From positions 21,151 through 85,150 of the forward strand of contig DAIOLC010000007.1 of NCBI GenBank assembly GCA_036756425.1: DNA of 64,000 bases, written 5' to 3'. The stretch comes from UBA6115 sp012514225. GTDB lineage: Bacteria; Bacillota; Clostridia; Christensenellales; Aristaeellaceae. Within the stretch, counting starts at the first letter, position 1, and each line of letters begins with the position of its first letter. The notes beneath the pieces are model-generated. The model did not search any database, was not told the DNA's origin, and saw only the letters and a list, made by a program, of their open reading frames with translations. The translations under genes were made by a program, and so were the position numbers. Below are positions 9,388 to 16,461 of this stretch, piece after piece.

Positions 9388-12300
9388 CTACGACCCGGCA
9401 TAGGGCCCGCGCCTGCGCGGGGCGGGCGGCCCCTTGCGGGGCCTGGGCGCCTGGTTGACCTGCAGCACCCAGCTGATGCTGTGGCCGTTGTTTTCCACCT
9501 TGAGCTCCCGGCCCACCTGCAGCTTGAGCTTCTTGTTCTTCTTGCTCAGGGTCTGGTTGCCCACCTTGATGATGGCGGGCCCGTGGCCGCCTTTGCCGTA
9601 CAGCACGAAGATGCTGTTCTTTGCGGCCTGCAGCTTGACGTTTTGCAGGTGCGTCTTGTTCAGCCCCACGTCCGCGAGCATGGTGCCGTCCGCGTACTGG
9701 CTCAGGGACAGCCTGGACTTGGTGTCCGGCAGGATGCTCTCCGTATGTACGCTGGCGTCCCGCTTGCGCAGGAGCTTCATGCCCTTGAAGCTGGGCTTCA
9801 AAATCCGCAGGACAATCAGCAGCAGGATGACAGCCCCCAGGAGGATGGCGCCGTAGAGCATGGCCTTTTCCTTCACCGCCTGGGTCAGCGAAATCACCTC
9901 GATCTCATAGGGAAGCGAGGCGGATGTGTCGCTCTTGTCCGTCGCGGTGATGGTAAAGGCGGCCTTTCCGGCGGCCTTGGGCGTGAAGGTGGCCTTGTAC
10001 AGCGTCCGGCCTTCCGGGAAAGCGTCGCCGGGCGCTTCCGCTTCCTCCGTCATTTCGACGCCCACCGCGTCCTGCGCGCCGGCCAGCCCGATGCTCAGCG
10101 CGTCATGGGGGAGGTTTTTGTCGTCAAACAGGTCGTTGAGCGTAATCGTCCAGGGCTCCGTCGCCTCCTGCTTGAGCAGGGTGAAGGGTTCCACCTCCGC
10201 GCTGGTTCTCAGCAGCCGGCCGGCCGCCTCCTGCTGGACCGTTGGCGCCGCGTTCCCGCTGGAAATGTCGTCAAACTGCGCGCTGCCCAGCTTGATGCCG
10301 CCGCCCTGGTCAGCCTGGTTCCCCGCCCAAAGCTCCGCCCGGATGACGTACTGCTCGCGGTCGTCCAGCTGCAGGGCGCCCGTCCAGGTCGTGCTGTCGG
10401 CCTTCGTCAGCCCAAGCTCGACGTCCGCCCCGCTCATGCGGTCCCCCTTGACGTGGAAGGCGCGGATGTGGGGGTTGTAGCGGGTGATGTCGTAGCCGGA
10501 AGCGGAGCCCTCGATCCGGACGCTGAAGTTCACGATGGAATCCTTGTTGAAATAGCCCTCGTCGTTGGGCTGGGTGACCAGGCTGATGACCGGCGCATAC
10601 GACTTTTCCAGTTCGCCGGCGATGGAGACCACCTCGACCGGGATTTCCAGCCCATCCGCGGGCAGCGGCGCGCCCGCCGCGTCTGCCAGCGCAGCGCCGT
10701 CGTTGTCCTTCACCTGGATAAACAGCGAAGCCGTGCCCGGCTTGCCCTGCGTAGTGACGGTCGTCGGCATCCCGGCGTCTTCCCCGGGGTCTGCGATGAG
10801 CACAATCCCGGGGTCGCTGCTCAAGACGGATGGCGTCAGGGCGTCCCCGTCCCGGTCTATCACATAGTCGGAGAGGCGCAGCGGCCTTTCCTGCGGCTTG
10901 CCGTACTCAGGGTCGTTGGGGTCGTCGATTTCCATCCGGATGGCCGGGATGCTGGCCAGGGCGACCTGGGGTGCCTGGTTTTCCACCGGGAAGCTGATGG
11001 AATCGGACACCCGGAGCAAGCCGGAGCCGGAGAGCCGCACGAACAGCTGGTACTGGCCTTCCTTCCGGATGGGGTTTTGGTTGACGTCCAGGAAGTCGCT
11101 GATGCTGAACGCCGCTTCAAAGCGGTCCCGCCCGGTCGCGTGGGGCGGCAGCTCGATCTTGGAGATGGCGGCCTCGGTGTCCAGCGCCGTGCCGCTGTAA
11201 TTGCCCGCCATCAGGTACGCCCACGCCTGGATGCCCTTGACGACCTGGCCGTCCGCGTCCCGCTGCTGCTCGTACAGGAGCGCGTCCCGGGACGGCTGCC
11301 CGTCCTTCCACAGCTGCGCCGTCAGGGTGACGCGGTCCCCCTTTTTATAAGGCCCCGCGGCAGGCTCAAGCTGCACCGCAAGGGTTTCCGTATAGTTGTA
11401 CAGAACGTTGACCGCAACGTGCTCCGGCGCGTTTTCCACCTTGCCGAACACCAGCCTCCACGTCCCCCGCTCGCGGGGCTTGTGGATTTTGTACTGGACA
11501 AAGCGGCTCATCTCGATCTTGTATACGTCTGCGATGGCGACCCGGTCGTCGTCCCCCGGCATCATGAGCCGGATGTTCTCCAGCCCCTCGGTCTGCAGGA
11601 GGATGTTGGCTTCTTCAACGGATTTGTTGGGGATGTCGATTTCAATCTGGTAATAGCCCTTGTCCGCCTCGTACGTCGCGACCGGCTGGGTGCTCACCAT
11701 CTCGGAGCCGATCTGGTGGCCGAACATCGCGCTGAAGACCTTGGGCAGGTCCGACGGCTCGTTGATTTCCAGGCTGAGGCCGCCCGTGGCGTCGGCCCAG
11801 TTGAACATGTTGGATTTGACCTGGGTGTCCACGTCCTTGTTGTCCGCCCGGCTGTTGAGCAGCACGGTGTAGATGGTGTATCCGTTCTGCCGGCTGTCGG
11901 CCGCCGCCTTGTTGGCCTTGTCCAGTTCGCCCCGCTCGATATCCGGCACGTCCTTTTTGTCGGCAGTGCCCGACGCGGCAATCCGCCCGTCCGCCAGCAG
12001 CAGGATCATGGGCTTGTTGCCGTTGCCGCCCGGGCCGTCCCGGTCGGCCGCGCCGGCGTTGAGCAAACGCACCGCTTCCTCAAGGGCGGTGCCGATCATG
12101 GTGCCGCCCTGCGTGCCGTGGTCCGCCGTATGGACAAAATCGGACAGCTTGCTGGTGAACACCGCCCGGTTGCTTGACCCCGCCAGGTCCTTGCCGTCCT
12201 GCTGGTTCAGCTCGGCGATGTTGAGCAGCTGGTCCTTCTCCTGCCCGGGGATGCTGATGGGAACGTTTCTGAAGTGAAACGGCACCACGGCCGCCCGGGA

Positions 12301-12549
12301 GGCGTAAAGGGGAACCATATTGAGCATGATGGCGGCCGCGTCGAAGCGGTAGCCGTCATAGTCCGACACGTTTTTATTGTCCCTGCCGCCCCGCATGGAA
12401 TTGCTGTTGTCCAGCAGGATGACCAGGTCGACCCCGCTTTTGGCGGCGCCCCCCTGGTTCGCCGTCGTCGCCAGGCCGCCGCCGGCCCCTGACAATAGAA
12501 ACGCTGCAACCAGCAGCGCCGCCACGCGTTTGGGTAGACTCGTCCTCAT
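9388..12549 (-). CDS. Membrane-anchored vWA-domain protein with Ig/cadherin-like modules
   Basis: This 1,053-residue protein starts at ATG 12549 with AAGGAGAG upstream. Residues 1-28 form a signal peptide (basic start, hydrophobic ALLVAAFLLSG). A von Willebrand A domain follows (~40-255) with an intact MIDAS, D47-x-S49-x-S51, in strand DLVILLDNSNSM. The middle holds repeated beta-sandwich regions; the segment around PNDPEYG and YVIDRDGDAL (~545-600) and the one ending YEIEVISL (~780-890) resemble cadherin-like modules. A single transmembrane helix spans ~898-918, followed by basic residues and a ~130-residue cytoplasmic beta-rich domain with a proline/arginine tail. The topology puts the metal-binding vWA outside and a signalling-sized domain inside. 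It is first in the operon, next to the promoter, and probably acts as the envelope sensor or anchor for the tubulin-like and GTPase partners. Confidence 0.85.
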   Translation of the reverse strand: MRTSLPKRVAALLVAAFLLSGAGGGLATTANQGGAAKSGVDLVILLDNSNSMRGGRDNKNVSDYDGYRFDAAAIMLNMVPLYASRAAVVPFHFRNVPISIPGQEKDQLLNIAELNQQDGKDLAGSSNRAVFTSKLSDFVHTADHGTQGGTMIGTALEEAVRLLNAGAADRDGPGGNGNKPMILLLADGRIAASGTADKKDVPDIERGELDKANKAAADSRQNGYTIYTVLLNSRADNKDVDTQVKSNMFNWADATGGLSLEINEPSDLPKVFSAMFGHQIGSEMVSTQPVATYEADKGYYQIEIDIPNKSVEEANILLQTEGLENIRLMMPGDDDRVAIADVYKIEMSRFVQYKIHKPRERGTWRLVFGKVENAPEHVAVNVLYNYTETLAVQLEPAAGPYKKGDRVTLTAQLWKDGQPSRDALLYEQQRDADGQVVKGIQAWAYLMAGNYSGTALDTEAAISKIELPPHATGRDRFEAAFSISDFLDVNQNPIRKEGQYQLFVRLSGSGLLRVSDSISFPVENQAPQVALASIPAIRMEIDDPNDPEYGKPQERPLRLSDYVIDRDGDALTPSVLSSDPGIVLIADPGEDAGMPTTVTTQGKPGTASLFIQVKDNDGAALADAAGAPLPADGLEIPVEVVSIAGELEKSYAPVISLVTQPNDEGYFNKDSIVNFSVRIEGSASGYDITRYNPHIRAFHVKGDRMSGADVELGLTKADSTTWTGALQLDDREQYVIRAELWAGNQADQGGGIKLGSAQFDDISSGNAAPTVQQEAAGRLLRTSAEVEPFTLLKQEATEPWTITLNDLFDDKNLPHDALSIGLAGAQDAVGVEMTEEAEAPGDAFPEGRTLYKATFTPKAAGKAAFTITATDKSDTSASLPYEIEVISLTQAVKEKAMLYGAILLGAVILLLIVLRILKPSFKGMKLLRKRDASVHTESILPDTKSRLSLSQYADGTMLADVGLNKTHLQNVKLQAAKNSIFVLYGKGGHGPAIIKVGNQTLSKKNKKLKLQVGRELKVENNGHSISWVLQVNQAPRPRKGPPAPRRRGPYAGS

Positions 12550-12724
12550 GAAAAACTCTCCTTTTGTGGCCTTGGTCTTCCCGTTTTCAGGCTTTCAAGG
12601 CGCGGGAATTCACCGATCGCTGTGGGTGCCGATAAAAAATCAATATAATCAATTCATTTATGAGAGGTACACAATGAAAAAAATCCACTGCCTTTTAGAG
12701 CTTCCAATGATAAAAATTGAAAGC

Positions 12725-12746
12725 AAACAAGCGACAGATTGTTTGT
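12725..12746. promoter_or_regulatory. Operator-like inverted repeat at the vWA-cluster start site
   Basis: CAAACAA and TTGTTTG are perfect 7-base arms separated by 8 bases. The repeat lies immediately downstream of the -10 box on the minus strand and covers the expected transcription start (~12742). That position suits a repressor operator. No regulator gene is visible next to it. Confidence 0.5.
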
Positions 12747-12748
12747 TA

Positions 12749-12777
12749 TCATATATTCCGCAACCGGTTTCGTCAAG
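12749..12777 (-). promoter_or_regulatory. Promoter of the vWA-tubulin-GTPase cluster
   Basis: On the minus strand, TTGACG (12772-12777) is followed after exactly 17 bases by TATGAT (12749-12754). This is a near-consensus vegetative sigma-factor promoter, about 190 bases before the vWA start codon, and it is the only strong candidate upstream of the cluster. Confidence 0.65.
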
Positions 12778-12924
12778 CGCCGGCGGCGCCGAATCCTGCT
12801 TTTTTATATGATTCGCACCCCTTGTCGGACAAGATGAATCGGAATGGGGACAAGCAGACGCCGTGACGGATTCGCCGGCCCCTGCGCCGCCCTCTCCCGC
12901 CCTGTGCCTGCCGGCCCGGCAGGA

Positions 12925-12954
12925 AAGCCCGCGGGCATCCGGCGCCGCGGGCTT
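12925..12954 (-). terminator. Terminator after ileS
   Basis: AAGCCCGCGG and CCCGCGGGCTT form a strong GC stem about 15 bases after the ileS stop on the minus strand. The following tract (TTTCCTG) is only partly U-rich, so efficiency is uncertain. Confidence 0.5.
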
Positions 12955-12968
12955 GTCGTTTAAATGGT

Positions 12969-15900
12969 TCAGGCCTTCCGCACGCTCAGCAGGGCCTTTT
13001 TCCCGTTGACGTCCCACTCCTGCGGGAAGGCGCCGGGGGCGGGTTCGGCGGCCTCCAGGGAGAGGGCGAGCACCACCTCGGCGATCATCCCGCGGTGGGC
13101 GGCAATCGCGGATTCCACCTCCGGCTCCGCCCGGTAGGTGACCCGGATGCGGTCGGTCACCTCGAACCCGGCATCCCGCCGCATGGTCTGCAGCTTGCTG
13201 ACCACCTCGCGGGCGAAGCCCTCGCTCACCAGCTCCGGCGTCAGCGCGGTCAGAAGGCCCACGGTCACGCCGCGGTTTTCCTGGGATACCAGGTCCTCCC
13301 GCTGCGTAGCCTCCACCAGCACGTCGTCCTTTGCGAGGGTGATGGCCTCGCCGTCCAGGTCCAGCGTCAGGCCCTCCCCCCGGTCGAAGGCCGCGACCGC
13401 GGCCGCGCCGTCCGCCTGGGAGAGCAGCTGGCTGACCCGGCCCAGGCGCTTCCCGAAGCGGGGCCCGAGGGTCTTGAGCTGGGGCTTGAGCCGGTAGCCG
13501 GTGAAGGCGCCCGCGTCCTCGGTGAAGACGATTTCCTTGACGTTGAGCTCGTCCTTGGCCAGTTCGGCGTATTCCGGGCCGAAGGACGCTCCGCGGACCA
13601 GCAGGCGGGAGAGGGGCTGGCGCACCTTGAGCCCCGCCAGGCTGCGGCAGGCGCGGCCCAGCTGGACGACCTCCAGCAGCGCGGCCATCTGCCGCTCCAT
13701 CCCCGCGTCCACCCGGCCTTCCTCAAAGGCGGGGAAGGGGCTCAAGTGCACGGACTCCGGCGCGTCCTTGTCCCAGGTGCGCACGGCGTTCTGGTAGATG
13801 GCCTCCGCCATGAAGGGCGTGAAGGGCGCGGTCAGCCGGGACAGGGTTTGAAGCACCGTGTACAGGGTGGCGAACGCCGCCTCCTTGTCCCCCGCCATGC
13901 CCTTGCCCCAGAAGCGGGCGCGCCCGCGGCGGATGTACCAGTTGGACAGGTCGTCCACCAGGCTGTCGATGGCGGCGGCGCTCTCGGGCACCCGGTAGGC
14001 GGAGAGGCCCTCGTCCACCGCGCGCACGGTGGAGTGCAGGCGGCTTAGAATCCACCGGTCCATCAGGGTGAGCTCCGCCTTTTCAAGCGGGTGCTCCCCC
14101 GGCACGAAGCCGTCGATGTCCGCGTAGAGGATATAAAAGGCGTAGGCGTTCCACAGCGTGCACATGAAGCGGCGCTGGGCCTCGCCGACCGCCTCCCCGT
14201 AAAAGCGGCTGGGCAGCCAGGGCGCGCCGGCGGTGTAGAAATACCAGCGCACGGCGTCGGAGCCGTATTGCCCGATGACCTCGAAGGGGTCCAGGACGTT
14301 GCCCAGGTGCTTGGACATCTTGCGGCCGTCCTTGTCCTGCACATGGCCCAGCACCAGGCAGTTGCGGTAGGGCGACTGGCCGAACACCAGGGTGCCGATA
14401 GCCAGGAGGGAGTAGAACCACCCCCGCGTCTGGTCGACAGCCTCGGAGATAAAGTCCGCCGGGAAGCGGTCCAGGAACTCCTGCTTGTTTTCAAAGGGGT
14501 AATGCCACTGCGCGAAGGGCATGGAGCCGGAATCGTACCAGCAGTCGATGACCTCGGGCGTCCGCTTCATGTCCTTCCCGCACTCGGGGCAGGTCAGCAC
14601 GACCTGGTCGATGTAGGGCCGGTGCAGCTCCTTCAGGCCGTCCAGGGGGGCGGCGCTCATCCGCTCCAGCTCCTTCCGGCTGCCCGCAACGTGCATGTGG
14701 CCCTCCGGGCACAGCCAGACCGGCAGCGGCGTGCCCCAGTAGCGCTCGCGGGACAGCGCCCAGTCCAGCACGTTCTCCACGAAGTTGCCCATCCGGCCGT
14801 CCCGGACGTTTTCCGGGTGCCAGGCGATGCTCCGGTTGTTCTCGACCAGGCTGTCCTTGACCGCGGTCATGCGGATGAACCAGGTGGCGCGCGCGTAGTA
14901 CATCAGCGGCGTGTCGCAGCGCCAGCAGTGCGGGTAGTTGTGCGCGTACAGCGCCTTTTTCTGCAGCTGGCCCCGCTCCTTCAGCTCCTTGAGGATACGG
15001 GCGTCCGCGTCCTTGATAAAGGCGCCCGCCCAGGGCGTGCCGGGGACGAACTTCCCCTGCGGGTCGACCAGCTGCACGAAGGGCAGCCCGCGCTCCCTGC
15101 CGATGCGGGCGTCGTCCTCGCCGAAAGCCGGCGCGATATGGACGATGCCGGTGCCGTCCTCCAGGGACACGTAGCCGTCCCCGACGACGTAAAACGCCTT
15201 CTCCTTCGTGTCCGCCAGGCGCCAGAGCGGCTCGTAGGCCATGCCCAGCAGCTTCCGGCCGGGGAAGGTTTCCAGCACCTCGATATGCTCGCGCTCCTCC
15301 GCGGAAAAGACGGCGGGCACCAGCGCGCGGGCCAGGATGAAGGTGTCCCCGCCCAGGCGAAAGCGGCCGTATTCCTCCTTCTCGTTGACGCACAGGGCGA
15401 CGTTGGAGGGCAGGGTCCAGGGCGTGGTGGTCCAGGCCAGCAGCCAGGTCCGCTCCTCCCCCAGGACGGGGAAACGGACGTAGGCGGAATAGTCCTCCAC
15501 CTCCTTGTAGCCCTGGGCGACCTCGTGGCTGGAGAGCGCCGTGCCGCAGCGGGGGCAGTAGGGGACGACCTTGTGCCCGCGGTAGAGCAGGCCCTTGTCC
15601 GCGATTTGCCTGAGGCTCCACCAGACCGACTCGATGTACTCGTCGTAATAGGTGACGTAGGCCTTGTCCATGTCCACCCAGAAGGCGACGCGCTCGGACA
15701 TGTCCTGCCATTCCTTCAGGTATTTCCAGACGGATTTCTTGCATTCCTGGATGAAGGGCTCGATGCCGTAGGCCTCGATCTGGTCCTTGCCGTCGATGCC
15801 CAGCTTTTTCTCGACCTCCAGCTCCACCGGCAGCCCGTGGGTGTCCCATCCGCCGATGCGGAAGACTTCCTTCCCCTTCATCGCCTGGTAGCGCGGGAAG

Positions 15901-16100
15901 AGGTCCTTCATCGCCCGGGTGATGATGTGGCCGATATGCGGCTTGCCGTTGGCGGTGGGCGGCCCCTCGTAAAAGGTGAAGCGCTCCGCGCCCTGGTTCT
16001 GGCGCAGGCTCTTTCCCATGATGCCGTTTTCTTTCCAGAACGCGGCGATTTCCTTTTCGCGGGAAGCGAAATTCAGGTCGCTGGTGACTTTCTGATACAT
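12969..16100 (-). CDS. ileS: Isoleucyl-tRNA synthetase, eukaryote-like type 2
   Basis: The enzyme charges tRNA-Ile with isoleucine in the cytosol. I place the start at ATG 16100, six bases after GGAGGG, giving 1,043 residues; longer in-frame extensions run back through the T-box leader and are not real. HIGH is at residues 55-58 within NGKPHIGHI, the editing-class motif GGWDTHGLPVE follows, and the KMSKS loop is KMSKH at 594-598. The Thr in GWDTHG, the KMSKH variant and the C-terminal form (ending GKKALLSVRKA, without a zinc finger) match type 2 (eukaryote-like) IleRS. That class is generally poorly inhibited by mupirocin. The gene is monocistronic, controlled by its own T-box and ended by a hairpin. 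Confidence 0.97.
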   Translation of the reverse strand: MYQKVTSDLNFASREKEIAAFWKENGIMGKSLRQNQGAERFTFYEGPPTANGKPHIGHIITRAMKDLFPRYQAMKGKEVFRIGGWDTHGLPVELEVEKKLGIDGKDQIEAYGIEPFIQECKKSVWKYLKEWQDMSERVAFWVDMDKAYVTYYDEYIESVWWSLRQIADKGLLYRGHKVVPYCPRCGTALSSHEVAQGYKEVEDYSAYVRFPVLGEERTWLLAWTTTPWTLPSNVALCVNEKEEYGRFRLGGDTFILARALVPAVFSAEEREHIEVLETFPGRKLLGMAYEPLWRLADTKEKAFYVVGDGYVSLEDGTGIVHIAPAFGEDDARIGRERGLPFVQLVDPQGKFVPGTPWAGAFIKDADARILKELKERGQLQKKALYAHNYPHCWRCDTPLMYYARATWFIRMTAVKDSLVENNRSIAWHPENVRDGRMGNFVENVLDWALSRERYWGTPLPVWLCPEGHMHVAGSRKELERMSAAPLDGLKELHRPYIDQVVLTCPECGKDMKRTPEVIDCWYDSGSMPFAQWHYPFENKQEFLDRFPADFISEAVDQTRGWFYSLLAIGTLVFGQSPYRNCLVLGHVQDKDGRKMSKHLGNVLDPFEVIGQYGSDAVRWYFYTAGAPWLPSRFYGEAVGEAQRRFMCTLWNAYAFYILYADIDGFVPGEHPLEKAELTLMDRWILSRLHSTVRAVDEGLSAYRVPESAAAIDSLVDDLSNWYIRRGRARFWGKGMAGDKEAAFATLYTVLQTLSRLTAPFTPFMAEAIYQNAVRTWDKDAPESVHLSPFPAFEEGRVDAGMERQMAALLEVVQLGRACRSLAGLKVRQPLSRLLVRGASFGPEYAELAKDELNVKEIVFTEDAGAFTGYRLKPQLKTLGPRFGKRLGRVSQLLSQADGAAAVAAFDRGEGLTLDLDGEAITLAKDDVLVEATQREDLVSQENRGVTVGLLTALTPELVSEGFAREVVSKLQTMRRDAGFEVTDRIRVTYRAEPEVESAIAAHRGMIAEVVLALSLEAAEPAPGAFPQEWDVNGKKALLSVRKA

Positions 16101-16114
16101 CCGGCCCTCCATAA

Positions 16115-16320
16115 AAAATGCCGTCCCCTGTTGGGACGGAATCTCCGCGGTACCACCCATTTTGGCGCAACGCGCCCGCTCCTGGCCCGGTAACGGCGGG
16201 CGGCCGTGGGGGATTGGCCCATGCTCCAGGGTGATTCGGCGGTGCTCCTCCGGCCGGGCTTCCACCCTCCCCGGCTCGCTTGCGGACTGCTGGCCCCGCC
16301 CGTCCCCTTCGTCGCAAGGC
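16115..16320 (-). promoter_or_regulatory. T-box riboswitch of ileS (Ile-specific)
   Basis: The minus-strand leader contains the hallmark T-box sequence GGGTGGTACCGCGG (16147-16160), whose bulge pairs with the uncharged tRNA acceptor end. It is followed by a terminator hairpin CCGTCCC-AACA-GGGGACGG and a run of Ts (16113-16139). Stem I upstream includes GGGTGGAAGCCCGG and a specifier-loop context GAATCACC; the ATC codon (16233-16235) reads isoleucine, matching the downstream gene. Uncharged tRNA-Ile should stabilise the antiterminator and switch ileS on during isoleucine shortage. Confidence 0.93.
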
Positions 16321-16321
16321 G

Positions 16322-16350
16322 ATTATGCACGATGGCGGGGCGGATGTAAA
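16322..16350 (-). promoter_or_regulatory. ileS promoter
   Basis: TTTACA (16345-16350), 17-base spacer and CATAAT (16322-16327) on the minus strand, directly before the T-box leader. It is arranged back to back with the recD2 promoter. Confidence 0.65.
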
Positions 16351-16406
16351 GCCCCGTATGCGGGGAGGGCGGACGAGGCGGCAAAAGCCGCCGGGGGAAC
16401 GCCTCG

Positions 16407-16435
16407 TTTACCGGCACAATCCGAACTGGTATAAT
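16407..16435 (+). promoter_or_regulatory. recD2-comF-tcdA promoter
   Basis: TTTACC (16407-16412), 17-base spacer and TATAAT (16430-16435) stand about 27 bases before the recD2 start codon. Confidence 0.7.
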
Positions 16436-16461
16436 GCCTGTGGCAATAAAGGAGGGCGGCA

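Larger units (their letters stand above)
12550..12968. other. Intergenic region, partly AT-rich, between ileS and the vWA cluster
   Basis: The 419 bases between the ileS stop and the vWA start hold the ileS hairpin terminator, a vegetative promoter with an inverted repeat for the vWA cluster, and a ~190-base leader. Bases ~12620-12800 are strikingly AT-rich against the surroundings. No gene is convincing here. Confidence 0.6.

Noticed and set aside
5979..12177. 800-1,000-residue plus-strand frames opposite the tubulin-like and vWA genes
   Set aside because: Composition-driven open frames (GC-rich third positions); minus strand has motifs, signal peptide and strong ribosome sites.
12674..12811. 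45-codon plus-strand ORF (MKKIHCLLELPMIKIES...)
   Set aside because: It lies on the vWA-cluster promoter and inverted repeat in an AT-rich patch; weak start context and no family. Could be real only if transcripts show it.
16101..16265. N-terminal extension of ileS to 16265
   Set aside because: The stretch is the T-box leader with antiterminator and terminator; the ribosome site precedes ATG 16100.
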